NCBI RefSeq assembly: GCF_000503215.1
Contig: NZ_AYTD01000004.1
Coordinates: 62,001-126,000, forward strand
Source: Pseudomonas canadensis
Lineage (GTDB): Bacteria > Pseudomonadota > Gammaproteobacteria > Pseudomonadales > Pseudomonadaceae
Direction of reading: 5' to 3'
Length of the DNA stretch: 64,000 nt
Part shown: positions 33,922 to 43,811 of the stretch, in pieces
Layout of the letters: the number at the start of each line of letters is the position of its first letter
Numbering within the stretch: the stretch's first letter is position 1
Program-made: the position numbers and the translations under genes
Notes under the pieces: generated by a model
Databases searched by the model: none
The model's input: the letters and a program-made list of their open reading frames with translations, nothing else
Told to the model about the DNA's origin: nothing

Positions 33922-34710
33922 TTACTCGGCAATCTGCAGCTTTCGCGATTCCGTATAGATGTAGCGCACCTTCTCGTACTCGAACGGCGAGTTCATCTGG
34001 CCATACCGGAAGCTGGTCTGATAACGCTTGTCCACTGCGCGCAATGCCCAGATTTCCGGGTGGTTGGAGCTGACTTCGGACACATTGAGGAAGTTGATCT
34101 GGGTTTCGGCACCGTAGTCGACGATCAGGCCGGTGGTGTCGCGCAGGTTCGATGGGCCGAAGATCGGCAGCACCACATACGCGCCGCCGGGTACGCCGTA
34201 GAAGCCCAGGGTCTGGCCAAAGTCTTCGCTCTGGCGCGGCAGGCCCATGGCGGTCGCCGGGTCCCACAGGCCGGCGATGCCGATAGTGGTGTTGACCAAC
34301 AGGCGGCCGGTGGTTTCCAGGGAGCGATGCCCCTTGAGTTGCAGCAGGCTGTTCAACAGGTTGGGCACGTCGCCCAGGTTGTTGAAGAAGTTGCTCACGC
34401 CGGTGCGCAGGAAACTCGGGGTGACGTAGCGGTAGCCGTCGACCACCGGCAGGAACACCCATTGGTCGAAGCGGTAGTTGAAGTGGTACACGCGACGGTT
34501 CCACGATTCCAGCGGGTCATACACGTTGAGTGCGGTGAGCGATGAGCGCTCGAACTCACGCTGGTCCAGCCCTGGGTTGAACTTGAGCTTGGTCAGCGGC
34601 TCCTTGAAACCGTCGGCGCCGACATTGACCGGCTCGTGGGCCTTGCTGTTGTCGGCATTGGCCACGCCTGCGCACATCAGGGCGGCAAGCAGCAGAAGAT
34701 ATTTAGCCAC
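33922..34710 (-). CDS. mlaA: MlaA/VacJ family phospholipid-retrieval protein
   Basis: A 262-residue MlaA. This outer-membrane protein removes stray phospholipids from the outer leaflet and passes them to MlaC. DPLESWNRRVYHFNYRFDQW near residue 65, NFFNNLGDVPNLLNSLLQ, and LGFYGVPGGAYVVLPIFGPS are family marks. The signal peptide ends near GVANA at residue 19. The only cysteine there (Cys13) is not in a proper lipobox, unlike the E. coli lipoprotein. Its start overlaps the hydrolase gene upstream by eight bases. Confidence 0.92.
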   Translation of the reverse strand: MAKYLLLLAALMCAGVANADNSKAHEPVNVGADGFKEPLTKLKFNPGLDQREFERSSLTALNVYDPLESWNRRVYHFNYRFDQWVFLPVVDGYRYVTPSFLRTGVSNFFNNLGDVPNLLNSLLQLKGHRSLETTGRLLVNTTIGIAGLWDPATAMGLPRQSEDFGQTLGFYGVPGGAYVVLPIFGPSNLRDTTGLIVDYGAETQINFLNVSEVSSNHPEIWALRAVDKRYQTSFRYGQMNSPFEYEKVRYIYTESRKLQIAE

Positions 34711-36001
34711 GGAAGAACTCCAGCATAGCGTCGGCGTTGACGCGGTAATTGAGGTTGCCGCAATGGCCGCCCAGCGGGTAGACGGTCAAGCGATCGCCGA
34801 AGGTTTTACGCAGGAAGCCGAGGTCGCCAGGGCCGAGGATCACGTCGTCGGCGTTGTGCATGACGGCGATCTTCGGGTTGGTGTGCAGGTAGTCCTTGAG
34901 GGCATACAGGCTGACCTGGTCGATCAGTTGCAGCAGGCTGCCGCCGTCGGAACGGGCGCGCCACATTGGGATCACTTGTTCGGTGAGGTAGCAGTCGAAG
35001 TCGCACTGCAGTGCACGCTTGAGGAATGGCGTGAGGCTGGTGCCTTCGGTGATCGGGTACTTCGGCGGGATGATCAGTCCGCGGCGGTTGATCAGGTCCG
35101 AGGTAAAGGCGATGTCGGCTGCCGAGAAGCGGAACGAGGTGCCGATCAGCATGGCCATCTGTTCGTTGGTCAGGTGCTGCTTGGATTGCTGGAAGTCGTA
35201 GAGCAGGGCGTCGTTCAGGTCGATGTAGCCCTTTTGCTGGAAGTAGCGGGTCAGCTTGTTCAGCACCAGCTCATAGAAGGTGGTGGTGTTGTTGATGCCT
35301 TTCACCTCGGTCTGCACCAGCTTGTCGAGGTTGGTGATCGAGGTGTAGAGGTTGACCGGCGGGTTCAGCAACAAGACTTTCTTGAAGTTGAAACTGCGGC
35401 GCGTCTCGTCGAGCTTGCTGACGAACGCTGCATCCAGGGCACCGAGGCTGTAGCCGGTGAGGTAGAAGTCAGTCACTGGCAACGAAGCGTTCTGCGCGCG
35501 CACGGCTTGCATCACGCGGTACATGTCTTCGGCGTCTTCCTGGGTGATGCCCGGCGTGGCGAAGCGCGAGGCGGCACTGATGAAGTCGAAGCTGGTGGGC
35601 GACGACAGTTGCACCACGTGGTAGCCGGCCTGGTAATACAGCTTTTTCAGGTATTCGTTGATGCTGCTGTCGAAGCGCGCACCGGTGCCCGCGATCAGGA
35701 AGATCAGCGGCGCGGCGCGGTCCTGCTTGGCGATGCGGTAGGTGAGTTTCTTCACCGCCCAAAAGTTGTCCGGCAGGCTGAATTCGCGCTCGGGGCGCAT
35801 GTTCAGGGTGTAGTCGGACTGATTGATCTCGTCATCGCTCGGCAATTTCGGCCGAAGGTCAGGCGGCGTGGTGGCGATGGTGGCTTCAAACGGGTTGGTC
35901 AAAGGGTAGCCATAGCTGGCTTGGTCAATGTCGACGGCCAGTGCTGACGCACTCAGAAAAAGGCTGCCCAGCAAGGCAGCACAGCGCAAGGAACGGAGCA
36001 T
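34703..36001 (-). CDS. periplasmic alpha/beta hydrolase, lipase/esterase-like
   Basis: A 432-residue secreted protein. The signal peptide is residues 1-22 (ends ASALA). The serine-nucleophile elbow is GYSLGALD near residue 178, the likely acid lies near the later HNADDVILG stretch, and a catalytic histidine is plausible in PLGGHCGNL near the C-terminus. Oxyanion segment IFLIAGTGARF precedes. It is translationally coupled with mlaA, so a role in phospholipid or lipid turnover at the envelope is inferred. Not a named family by sequence alone. Confidence 0.82.
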   Translation of the reverse strand: MLRSLRCAALLGSLFLSASALAVDIDQASYGYPLTNPFEATIATTPPDLRPKLPSDDEINQSDYTLNMRPEREFSLPDNFWAVKKLTYRIAKQDRAAPLIFLIAGTGARFDSSINEYLKKLYYQAGYHVVQLSSPTSFDFISAASRFATPGITQEDAEDMYRVMQAVRAQNASLPVTDFYLTGYSLGALDAAFVSKLDETRRSFNFKKVLLLNPPVNLYTSITNLDKLVQTEVKGINNTTTFYELVLNKLTRYFQQKGYIDLNDALLYDFQQSKQHLTNEQMAMLIGTSFRFSAADIAFTSDLINRRGLIIPPKYPITEGTSLTPFLKRALQCDFDCYLTEQVIPMWRARSDGGSLLQLIDQVSLYALKDYLHTNPKIAVMHNADDVILGPGDLGFLRKTFGDRLTVYPLGGHCGNLNYRVNADAMLEFFRG

Positions 36002-36238
36002 GACTTAATCCCTAGGAGGAAACGTACTTAATGAAGTTCGCAGGCTATGACCGCCGTCCAGTCGCCGAAGTGCCATCACGCGGCACGAAATGTCGGAAAA
36101 AAAACGTCGGAATCGGGGTAATAGTAGCCAGACGATACACTTTGCCACGCTTTGGTGAACACTAATTGTGTGTATGCGCCTTGCTAACGGCTGCCGGGGC
36201 ATTAAGCTGAGCGCCGTTTTTGCCTATCGGAGTACCCC

Positions 36239-36607
36239 ATGTCCCGTCGTTTGCCGCTGATTTTGCTGCTTATTGCACTGCCGCTGTGGCTGGCCGCCAG
36301 TTACGGTGCGCGCTATGGCTTTATGGAAGATGGCCAGTGGGTGGGCCTCTGCGCGGACGAGGCGAGCCGCTGGGAATGCCAGCTGCGTTCGAACCTAGGG
36401 TTGATGATCCACTTCAAGGTGCTGGGCTGGACGGCGTTGATCACGTCGGTGCTGGCGTTTTTCGTGCCGGGTCGGGCGGGGTGGGGGTTGGCGGTGCTGG
36501 GGATGGTGTTCGGGTTGCCGGCACTGGCGTTGTACAACACCACGTTTGCGGTGTTTGCCGTGGTGATTGCGGGGTTGCGGTTGGTCAGGAAGCCCCGCGG
36601 CGCCTGA
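36239..36607 (+). CDS. small membrane protein, function unknown
   Basis: A 122-residue protein with a first hydrophobic helix (residues 6-23), a polar stretch with cysteines (VGLCADEASRWECQLRSN), and two to three further membrane helices. This arrangement is seen in conserved hypothetical Pseudomonas membrane proteins, but no function is recognised. The stop is just before a REPIN; upstream is a 237-base gap after the divergent hydrolase gene. Confidence 0.72.
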   Translation: MSRRLPLILLLIALPLWLAASYGARYGFMEDGQWVGLCADEASRWECQLRSNLGLMIHFKVLGWTALITSVLAFFVPGRAGWGLAVLGMVFGLPALALYNTTFAVFAVVIAGLRLVRKPRGA

Positions 36608-36616
36608 TAGGGCCTC

Positions 36617-36697
36617 TTCGCGAGCAAGCCCGCTCCCACATTTGACCGAGTACATCCTTGGAATGCGGTCGAATGTGGGAGCGGGCTTGCTCGCGAA
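36617..36697. repeat. REPIN
   Basis: TTCGCGAGCAAGCCCGCTCC then CACATT (36617-36642) is the exact reverse complement of AATGTGGGAGCGGGCTTGCT then CGCGAA (36672-36697), giving 26-base perfect arms. Between convergent genes. Confidence 0.92.
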
Positions 36698-36704
36698 AGC
36701 GGTC

Positions 36705-38291
36705 TTAAGTCTTGCGTGCCCGCAAGCAGCGCCACAAGGCTGCCGTCATGAGCAGGCTCACTACCGCCCAGCCCCAAGCCTGCTGGTTCAATAACCCCTC
36801 ACGGTACAACTGCGGCGCAATGCCCGCACCGATGATAAAGGCCAGCAACGCAATCTCCCGACGCGGTCCCGTCACCGGACGTATCACGTACACCAGGGCC
36901 GGCAACACCAGCGCCGCGCTCGGAAAGCTGCGGTAGCGCGGGTCGAAGACCAATGCCAGCATCATTACCGCTCCGGCAAACCCGGCAATCGCCACCAGCC
37001 AGCCTGCGCGTTGCTCCAGCCAGTTGAACGCCCGCTCACGCCAACCTTCCTGTGCACTCAAGGCCAAGGCCGCATGGGCCAGCACCAGCAGGTTCAACAC
37101 CAGCAGCAACCCAGCCCACATCCATTCATCATTGAAGCGCGCCGTCACGCGGGTCAGCTCGGCCCAGGTGCCAATGGAGCAGGCCGCAACGGCGCCCAAC
37201 AACGGCAGGGCAAGCGCGGCACGCGCGCTGCGTACTCGACCACCCAATGCGAGGGTGCCCAGCAGGATAATCCCGCCGACGCCCAACCACAGCGGCCAGT
37301 ACGGCACATTGGTCACCGGCCCGGCGAGGATGCCCTTGTCCTGGCGATCGGCATCAAACAGGCCCCAGTAACCACCCACGGCGCCTTCACTGGCACGCTT
37401 CCACGGCTGGTCAAAGGCTTCGATCAGGTTGTAACGCCAGCCATTGGCCTCGGCCATGGCCACGAAGCCGCGCATGAACTTGGCTTCATTAACCCGGCTC
37501 GGCACGGCCGTTTCGCGCTGGCGGCCTTCGCTTGGCCAGCCGGTTTCACCGATGAGTATGTCCTTGGGCGCAAACTTGTTGCCGAAGGTCTGGCGCACAT
37601 CGCCCACGTGCTTGAGGGCCTGGTCGATGCCCGACGGGTCATCTTCCCAGTAAGGCAACAGGTGGATGGTCAGGAAATCCACCGCCGGGGCGATTTCCGG
37701 GTGCTGCAGCCAGAACTCCCACACATCCGCGTAGGTCACAGGCTGCTTGATCTGGCTCTTGACCGTCTGGATCAGCGCCACCAGCTGCTTGGCGGTCACT
37801 TCCTTGCGTAGCAATGCTTCGTTGCCGACGATCACCGAGGTTACGACATCCGGGTGGGCGTTGGCCGATGCGATCAATTCGTTGATTTCTTTTGCGGTCG
37901 CCACCGGGTCACTGCTGACCCAGGCCCCGGCCATTACCTTCAGCCCGTGCTTGCGCGCCATGTCCGGCAAGGCTTCCAGGCCGGTCATAGAGTAAGTGCG
38001 AATGCACTCGAAGCGAGTGGCCAGCAGGGCGAGATCAGCGTCCATGCGCTCCGGACGCAGCGTGAATGGCTGGTCGAACGGCGATTGGTCTTTATCGAAC
38101 GGTGTATAGGACGCGCAATGCATCTTGTGCGTGGCGCTGGCGACGTCGGGCAGCACCACGGGCCGGCCGAGGCCATACCAGTAAGCGAACAGGGCCAGCA
38201 GGCCGAGGATCAAGGCGAAGCAATAGGGCAGGGCAGGGAAGCGGGCAGTCGCGGGCATGGTCGGCTTATCTGGAAGAGCAAAGGCGCGCAT
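36705..38291 (-). CDS. GH17-type membrane beta-1,3-glucan-active protein
   Basis: A 528-residue protein. One membrane helix (residues about 24-41) is followed by a GH17 catalytic domain at about 55-310: VTSVIVGNEALLRKE carries the acid/base Glu and LIGETGWPSEG the nucleophile Glu. The rest holds about seven membrane helices. The build matches bacterial GH17 proteins near NdvB-like cyclic glucan synthesis, which transfer or trim beta-1,3-glucan. ATG at 38291 is used; ATG at 38258 is an alternative. Confidence 0.82.
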   Translation of the reverse strand: MRAFALPDKPTMPATARFPALPYCFALILGLLALFAYWYGLGRPVVLPDVASATHKMHCASYTPFDKDQSPFDQPFTLRPERMDADLALLATRFECIRTYSMTGLEALPDMARKHGLKVMAGAWVSSDPVATAKEINELIASANAHPDVVTSVIVGNEALLRKEVTAKQLVALIQTVKSQIKQPVTYADVWEFWLQHPEIAPAVDFLTIHLLPYWEDDPSGIDQALKHVGDVRQTFGNKFAPKDILIGETGWPSEGRQRETAVPSRVNEAKFMRGFVAMAEANGWRYNLIEAFDQPWKRASEGAVGGYWGLFDADRQDKGILAGPVTNVPYWPLWLGVGGIILLGTLALGGRVRSARAALALPLLGAVAACSIGTWAELTRVTARFNDEWMWAGLLLVLNLLVLAHAALALSAQEGWRERAFNWLEQRAGWLVAIAGFAGAVMMLALVFDPRYRSFPSAALVLPALVYVIRPVTGPRREIALLAFIIGAGIAPQLYREGLLNQQAWGWAVVSLLMTAALWRCLRARKT

Positions 38292-38377
38292 CTTACCCGG
38301 ATTTGGCCCGACTCAGTGGGGCTGCATAATTTTGACATGCAAAGTTCGGGCGGGATTTTGGCGTCAAGTCCTACAAA

Positions 38378-38421
38378 ACATCCTACTGGCGATGTGATGT
38401 CGTTCCTTGCTTGTAGGATGT
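38378..38421. promoter_or_regulatory. inverted repeat in divergent control region
   Basis: ACATCCTAC (38378-38386) and GTAGGATGT (38413-38421) are perfect nine-base arms, in the 299-base gap before the binding-protein gene. The gap otherwise shows no coding sequence. An operator or a hairpin is possible; nothing decides. Confidence 0.35.
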
Positions 38422-38590
38422 CGCTGACAGAGCAGGTCCAACACCCGAGCAGGTTGATGATCGAAGTGTCAGTACTCCGCTGACGGCGCACTACCGTGAT
38501 CGATGCGCGTGAAGGGGGCGCGGTGCACCACATAACAACAGGTTGACGTCGCTCGGCATCCGCCGGGCGCAGCACTTTCGGGGAAGTACT

Positions 38591-39442
38591 ATGAAGATGC
38601 GACGACTCTTGGGCGCAGCTGCCACTCTGGTAGTTGCGATGAGCTCCACACTGGCCAGCGCCGACAGCAAGACCCTGAGCATCGGCTATGTGGACGGCTG
38701 GTCCGACAGCGTGGCTACCACCCACGTGGCGGCAGAAGTGATCAAGGCCAAGCTCGGTTATGACGTGAAACTGCAAGCCGTCGCCACCGGGATCATGTGG
38801 CAGGGCGTTGCCACCGGCAAGCTCGACGCCATGCTCTCCGCCTGGCTGCCGGTCACCCACGGTGAGTACTGGGCCAAGAACAAGGACAAGGTGGTCGACT
38901 ACGGCCCCAACTTCAAGGACGCGAAGATCGGCCTGATCGTACCGGAGTACGTCAAGGCCAAGTCCATCGAAGACCTCAAGACCGACACCACCTTCAAGAA
39001 CAAGATCGTCGGCATCGACGCAGGTTCTGGCGTGATGCTCAAGACCGATGAAGCGATCAAGCAATACGGCCTCGATTACAAGCTGCAAGCCAGCTCGGGC
39101 GCGGCGATGATCGCCGAGCTGACCCGTGCCGAAGACAAACAGGAATCCATTGCGGTCACCGGTTGGGTGCCACACTGGATGTTCGCCAAGTGGAAACTGC
39201 GTTTCCTGGACGATCCAAAAGGGATTTATGGTGCTGCTGAAACCGTCAACAGCATCGGCAGCAAGGGCCTGGAGAAGAAAGCGCCGGAAGTCGCGGCCTT
39301 CTTGAAGAAATTCCAATGGGCCTCCAAGGATGAAATCGGCGAAGTCATGCTGGCGATTCAAGAAGGCGCCAAGCCTGATGCCGCCGCCAAGGATTGGGTC
39401 GCCAAGCACCCTGAGCGTGTCGCCGAGTGGACCGGTAAATAA
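38591..39442 (+). CDS. glycine betaine/choline-type ABC substrate-binding protein
   Basis: A 283-residue periplasmic binding protein of the OpuAC/ProX-like class. The signal peptide is residues 1-23 (ends LASA). SIGYVDGWSDSVATTHVAA, MWQGVATGKLDAMLSAWLP and VTGWVPHWMFAKW are typical of betaine/choline binders, with the tryptophans that cage the quaternary amine. ATG at 38591 has GGGGAAG ahead. No permease or ATPase is adjacent and a terminator follows, so it must partner with a remote transporter. Confidence 0.88.
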   Translation: MKMRRLLGAAATLVVAMSSTLASADSKTLSIGYVDGWSDSVATTHVAAEVIKAKLGYDVKLQAVATGIMWQGVATGKLDAMLSAWLPVTHGEYWAKNKDKVVDYGPNFKDAKIGLIVPEYVKAKSIEDLKTDTTFKNKIVGIDAGSGVMLKTDEAIKQYGLDYKLQASSGAAMIAELTRAEDKQESIAVTGWVPHWMFAKWKLRFLDDPKGIYGAAETVNSIGSKGLEKKAPEVAAFLKKFQWASKDEIGEVMLAIQEGAKPDAAAKDWVAKHPERVAEWTGK

Positions 39443-39470
39443 CACCCGAAGCGTCTAGACAGCACCTTGC

Positions 39471-39503
39471 AAGCCCGCCTGGCGTTTTCGTCAGGCGGGC
39501 TTT
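39471..39503 (+). terminator. rho-independent terminator
   Basis: AAGCCCGCCTG / CAGGCGGGCTT with a T-rich tail, 28 bases after the binding-protein gene. Confidence 0.85.
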
Positions 39504-39584
39504 GTCGTTTTTGTGCCAAAGGCTGTCAATTCGATCAGTTCAAAACTGGCGACAACGCCTATGTCGTTCTAATACTAAGGTCGT

Positions 39585-39601
39585 CTGGAACCCTTTGTGC
39601 A
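39585..39601 (+). promoter_or_regulatory. candidate sigma-54 promoter for yjcH-actP
   Basis: CTGGAACCCTTTGTGCA keeps the GG-N10-GC spacing and most of the TGGCAC-N5-TTGCA consensus. It lies 59 bases before the yjcH start. Direct match is seen; RpoN use is inferred. Confidence 0.45.
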
Positions 39602-39659
39602 GCCGCATACAGTGGATACGTTCCAATAATAAAAAAGCTGTGCTGCGAGGATAAAAACA

Positions 39660-39971
39660 ATGAACGACAGCATTTACCTCTCGATTCAAAACAGCCCGCG
39701 TTTCAAGGAGCTGGTGAGAAAAAGGGAAAGGTTCGCCTGGATTCTCTCGGCGATCATGCTAGGGCTTTACTCCGCTTTCATCCTGTTGATCGCCTACGGG
39801 CCACAAGTACTGGGGGCCAAGATCAGCCCCGGCTCGTCGATTACCTGGGGCATTCCCCTGGGCGTCGGGCTGATTGTGTCCGCCTTCATCCTGACCGGCA
39901 TCTACGTGCGCCGGGCCAATGGCGAGTTTGACGACCTGAACAATGCGATTCTCAAGGAGGCTGCGCAATGA
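39660..39971 (+). CDS. yjcH: DUF485 inner-membrane protein YjcH
   Basis: A 103-residue DUF485 protein with two membrane helices and the opening pattern [19 protein letters not shown]. It is the constant partner of acetate permease ActP. Its stop codon overlaps the actP start by four bases, so it is co-translated. Its direct role is unclear. Confidence 0.93.
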   Translation: MNDSIYLSIQNSPRFKELVRKRERFAWILSAIMLGLYSAFILLIAYGPQVLGAKISPGSSITWGIPLGVGLIVSAFILTGIYVRRANGEFDDLNNAILKEAAQ

Positions 39972-41626
39972 TCCGGCGTCTACTGGCAATATTCGGCGCT
40001 TCGCTCTTTGCCCCGGCCGTTTGGGCGGCGGATGCATTGACCGGTGAAGTGCACAAGCAACCCCTGAACGTTTCGGCCATCGTGATGTTCGTCGCGTTTG
40101 TCGGCGCCACCCTGTGCATCACCTACTGGGCCTCCAAGCGCAACAAATCGGCGGCCGACTACTATGCGGCCGGCGGCAAGATCACCGGTTTCCAGAACGG
40201 CCTGGCGATTGCCGGTGACTACATGTCGGCGGCGTCCTTCCTGGGGATTTCCGCGCTGGTCTACACCTCTGGTTATGACGGCCTGATCTACTCGATCGGC
40301 TTCCTGGTGGGCTGGCCGATCATTCTGTTCCTGATCGCCGAGCGCCTGCGTAACCTGGGCAAGTACACCTTTGCCGACGTGGCGTCCTATCGCTTGGGCC
40401 AGACCCAGATTCGCAGCCTCTCGGCCTGTGGCTCGCTGGTGGTGGTGGCGTTCTACCTGATCGCGCAGATGGTCGGTGCGGGCAAGCTGATTCAGCTGCT
40501 GTTCGGCCTGGACTACCATGTTGCGGTGATCCTGGTCGGTATCTTGATGGTGATGTATGTACTGTTCGGCGGCATGCTGGCGACCACCTGGGTACAGATC
40601 ATCAAGGCTGTATTGCTGCTGTCCGGTGCATCGTTCATGGCACTGATGGTGATGAAGCACGTCAACTTCGACTTCAATGCCCTGTTCTCCGAGGCGATCA
40701 AGGTTCACCCTAAAGGTGAGGCGATCATGAGCCCCGGCGGCTTGGTGAAAGACCCGATTTCCGCGTTCTCCCTCGGGCTTGCGCTGATGTTCGGTACGGC
40801 TGGCCTGCCACACATCCTGATGCGCTTCTTTACCGTCAGCGACGCTAAAGAAGCGCGTAAGAGCGTGTTCTACGCCACCGGTTTCATCGGTTACTTCTAC
40901 ATCCTGACCTTCATCATCGGCTTTGGCGCGATCCTGCTGGTCAGCACCAACCCGGCGTTCAAGGATGCGGCAGGCGCCTTGCTGGGCGGCAACAACATGG
41001 CGGCGGTGCACCTGGCCAACGCGGTGGGTGGCAGTATCTTCCTGGGCTTCATCTCGGCCGTGGCCTTCGCCACCATCCTCGCGGTGGTTGCCGGCTTGAC
41101 CCTGGCCGGTGCGTCGGCGGTGTCCCATGACCTGTACGCCAGCGTGATCAAGAAAGGCAAGGCCAACGACAAGGATGAGATTCGCGTTTCGAAAATCACC
41201 ACCGTTGCCTTGGGCGTCCTGGCGATTGGCCTGGGTATCCTGTTCGAAAGCCAGAACATCGCGTTCATGGTTGGCCTGGCGTTCTCCATTGCCGCCAGCT
41301 GTAACTTCCCGGTGCTGCTGCTTTCCATGTACTGGAAAAACCTCACCACTCGTGGCGCAATGATTGGCGGCTGGCTGGGCTTGATCAGTGCCGTTGGCCT
41401 GATGGTGCTGGGCCCGACCATCTGGGTCTCGATCCTGCACCATGAAAAAGCCATCTTCCCTTATGAGTACCCGGCGCTGTTCTCGATGATCATTGCGTTC
41501 GTCGGCATCTGGTTCTTCTCCATTACCGACAAGTCGGCGGCGGCAGAGAAAGAGCGTGCGCTGTACTTCCCGCAGTTTGTGCGTTCGCAAACTGGCCTGG
41601 GGTCGAGTGGGGCGGTTTCTCACTAA
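39968..41626 (+). CDS. actP: acetate/glycolate symporter ActP
   Basis: A 552-residue solute:sodium symporter with a cleaved-type N-terminus (ends AVWA) and about 13 membrane helices. [24 protein letters not shown] [37 protein letters not shown] and the [11 protein letters not shown] segment are ActP marks. It imports acetate, and often glycolate. The latter fits the glyoxylate operon nearby. Ends at a strong terminator. Confidence 0.94.
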   Translation: MIRRLLAIFGASLFAPAVWAADALTGEVHKQPLNVSAIVMFVAFVGATLCITYWASKRNKSAADYYAAGGKITGFQNGLAIAGDYMSAASFLGISALVYTSGYDGLIYSIGFLVGWPIILFLIAERLRNLGKYTFADVASYRLGQTQIRSLSACGSLVVVAFYLIAQMVGAGKLIQLLFGLDYHVAVILVGILMVMYVLFGGMLATTWVQIIKAVLLLSGASFMALMVMKHVNFDFNALFSEAIKVHPKGEAIMSPGGLVKDPISAFSLGLALMFGTAGLPHILMRFFTVSDAKEARKSVFYATGFIGYFYILTFIIGFGAILLVSTNPAFKDAAGALLGGNNMAAVHLANAVGGSIFLGFISAVAFATILAVVAGLTLAGASAVSHDLYASVIKKGKANDKDEIRVSKITTVALGVLAIGLGILFESQNIAFMVGLAFSIAASCNFPVLLLSMYWKNLTTRGAMIGGWLGLISAVGLMVLGPTIWVSILHHEKAIFPYEYPALFSMIIAFVGIWFFSITDKSAAAEKERALYFPQFVRSQTGLGSSGAVSH

Positions 41627-41646
41627 GGTTGTAGCTGGATAGGAAA

Positions 41647-41679
41647 ATACCCCGGTCGAAAGGCCGGGGTATTTTTTTG
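41647..41679 (+). terminator. rho-independent terminator of yjcH-actP
   Basis: ATACCCCGG / CCGGGGTAT stem followed by a run of seven T. Confidence 0.9.
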
Positions 41680-41732
41680 TCTATAAATTAGGGATTGATC
41701 TGACAAAACTGTTTCTCAAATCCTGCACAAAT

Positions 41733-41765
41733 AAAAACGGCCTCCACTAAGGGAGGCCGTTTTCA
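41733..41765 (-). terminator. rho-independent terminator of gltA
   Basis: AAAACGGCCTCC / GGAGGCCGTTTT; on the minus strand the stem is followed by T-rich sequence 18 bases after the gltA stop. Confidence 0.85.
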
Positions 41766-41782
41766 GTGCAACTAAGCGATGC

Positions 41783-43072
41783 TTACTTGCGATCTTCCAG
41801 CTGGGTGATGTCACGCGACTCGTAGCCGGTGTACAGCTGGCGCGGGCGGCCAATCTTGTACGGGCTGGAGAGCATTTCTTTCCAGTGGGAGATCCAGCCC
41901 ACGGTCCGCGCCAGGGCGAAGATCACGGTGAACATGCTGGTTGGAATGCCGATTGCCTTGAGGATGATCCCCGAGTAGAAGTCGACGTTCGGGTACAGCG
42001 AGCGTTCGATGAAGTACGGGTCGGTCAAGGCGATCTCTTCCAGGCGCATGGCCAGTTCGAGTTGCGGATCGTTCTTGATGCCCAGTTCCTTCAACACTTC
42101 GTCGCAGGTCTGCTTCATCACGGTGGCGCGTGGGTCGCGGTTCTTGTAGACGCGGTGACCGAAGCCCATCAACTTGAACGGATCGTTCTTGTCTTTGGCC
42201 TTGGCGATGAACTTGTCGATGTTCGAGACATCGCCGATTTCATCGAGCATGGTCAATACGGCTTCGTTCGCACCGCCGTGGGCAGGGCCCCAGAGTGCGG
42301 CGATACCGGCGGCGATACAGGCGAACGGGTTGGCACCCGAAGAACCTGCCAGGCGGACGGTGGAGGTGGAGGCGTTCTGCTCGTGGTCGGCGTGGAGGAT
42401 GAAGATCCGGTCCATGGCCTTGGCAAGCGTCGGGCTGATCGGTTTGATCTCGCACGGCGTGTTGAACATCATGTGCAGGAAGTTTTCCGCGTACGTCAGG
42501 TCGTTGCGCGGGTACATCATGGGTTGACCCATGGAGTACTTGTAAACCATTGCGGCCAGGGTCGGCATCTTGGCAACCAGGCGGATCGCGGAGATTTCGC
42601 GATGCTGCGGGTTATTGATGTCGAGGGAGTCGTGATAGAAGGCCGACAGGGCGCCGACCACGCCGCACATAACGGCCATCGGGTGGGCGTCGCGACGGAA
42701 GCCGTTGAAGAAGGTCTTCAACTGCTCGTGAACCATGGTGTGGTTCTTCACGGTGCTGACGAACTGGGCTTTTTGCTCGGCTGTTGGCAGCTCGCCATTT
42801 AGCAGCAGGTAGCAGGTTTCCAGGTAGTCCGATTTCTCAGCCAGTTGCTCGATCGGGTAGCCGCGATGAAGCAGAATGCCATTATCACCGTCGATATAGG
42901 TGATCTTCGACTCGCAAGAGGCGGTCGACATGAAGCCTGGGTCGAATGTGAAACGGCCCGTGGCCGTCAGGCCCCGTACGTCGATAACATCGGGACCAAC
43001 GGTGCCGGTTAAAATGGGCAGCTCGACGGGGGCTGCGCCCTCGATGATCAACTGCGCTTTTTTGTCAGCCAT
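41783..43072 (-). CDS. gltA: citrate synthase (type II, hexameric)
   Basis: A 429-residue citrate synthase condensing oxaloacetate and acetyl-CoA. Active-site blocks [19 protein letters not shown] and [14 protein letters not shown] hold the two catalytic histidines, with the Asp in [13 protein letters not shown]. The N-terminal 50 residues are the extra beta domain of the large NADH-sensitive form. Divergent from sdhC with its own promoter at 43131. Confidence 0.97.
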   Translation of the reverse strand: MADKKAQLIIEGAAPVELPILTGTVGPDVIDVRGLTATGRFTFDPGFMSTASCESKITYIDGDNGILLHRGYPIEQLAEKSDYLETCYLLLNGELPTAEQKAQFVSTVKNHTMVHEQLKTFFNGFRRDAHPMAVMCGVVGALSAFYHDSLDINNPQHREISAIRLVAKMPTLAAMVYKYSMGQPMMYPRNDLTYAENFLHMMFNTPCEIKPISPTLAKAMDRIFILHADHEQNASTSTVRLAGSSGANPFACIAAGIAALWGPAHGGANEAVLTMLDEIGDVSNIDKFIAKAKDKNDPFKLMGFGHRVYKNRDPRATVMKQTCDEVLKELGIKNDPQLELAMRLEEIALTDPYFIERSLYPNVDFYSGIILKAIGIPTSMFTVIFALARTVGWISHWKEMLSSPYKIGRPRQLYTGYESRDITQLEDRK

Positions 43073-43130
43073 GTGGCCTCCTATTTATGCTTCAAATCAT
43101 CAGACAGACCCCCCACGCAGGGCCCGCACC

Positions 43131-43158
43131 ACTATATTGATATAAATCCAGATGTCAA
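43131..43158 (-). promoter_or_regulatory. gltA sigma-70 promoter
   Basis: On the minus strand TTGACA (43158-43153), 16 bases, then TATAGT (43136-43131). It is 59 bases from the gltA start. Strong match in the 364-base gltA-sdhC gap, which holds no convincing gene. Confidence 0.75.
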
Positions 43159-43272
43159 TTTGCCTAAAGTCTTGCAGCAGAAGGCTTTAACCGTACTTTT
43201 TCCTCGAAATTGCCTGCCATTTACGCCTTTTATTCCCCCAGCGCAATCCGCTATTAGGGTGAGGAGTGCGCG

Positions 43273-43301
43273 TTGTCATTAGTAACCTAACTGTCTATAC
43301 T
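43273..43301 (+). promoter_or_regulatory. sdhC sigma-70 promoter
   Basis: TTGTCA (43273-43278), 17 bases, TATACT (43296-43301). It predicts a start near 43308 and a 5' leader of about 130 bases before sdhC, long enough for post-transcriptional control. No conserved riboswitch form was recognised. Confidence 0.72.
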
Positions 43302-43436
43302 CGGCCACCGACCGCCAAGGGCTTTTGGGCTTGCTTTCATTGGGGGTCGCACTCCCTGGGTGGTGCTTACCTGACCAGTGCACTCCCCAACAACTTTGCC
43401 CTGATTGTTAGGGGCTCTTCAGTGTGAAAAAAAGCC

Positions 43437-43811
43437 GTGAATAGCCAACGACCTGTAAACCTAGACCTAAGGACCATCAAACTCCCCATCACCGGCGTTA
43501 CGTCGTTCCTGCACCGTGTTTCCGGCATCATCCTGTTCCTGGGCTTGGGCATCATGCTTTATGCATTGAGCAAATCCCTGGGTTCCGAGGAAGGATACGC
43601 CGAGGTGAAGGCATGCTTGACCAGCCCGCTGGCCAAGTTCGTAGCATGGGGCCTCCTGTCTTCTCTTCTGTATCACCTGGTAGCCGGTGTGCGCCACTTG
43701 ATCATGGACATGGGCATCGGTGAGACGCTGGAAGGCGGCCGCCTGGGCTCGAAAATCATCATCGCCATTTCCGTGGTGCTGATCGTTCTGGCAGGAGTTT
43801 GGATATGGTAA
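43437..43811 (+). CDS. sdhC: succinate dehydrogenase cytochrome b556 subunit
   Basis: A 124-residue membrane anchor with three helices. NSQRPVNLDLRTIKLPIT is the family opening, and SFLHRVSGIILF and the heme ligand histidine in LLYHLVAGVRHL follow. The start is GTG at 43437. It overlaps sdhD by seven bases. Confidence 0.95.
   Translation: MNSQRPVNLDLRTIKLPITGVTSFLHRVSGIILFLGLGIMLYALSKSLGSEEGYAEVKACLTSPLAKFVAWGLLSSLLYHLVAGVRHLIMDMGIGETLEGGRLGSKIIIAISVVLIVLAGVWIW

Noticed and set aside
39980..41623. 547-codon minus-strand frame opposite actP
   Set aside because: Antisense shadow of a GC-rich gene; very rich in His, Gln, Arg and Asp, and no ribosome site.
43073..43282. 69-codon frame in the gltA-sdhC gap
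   Set aside because: It overlaps both promoters, lacks a ribosome site and has no protein-like pattern.
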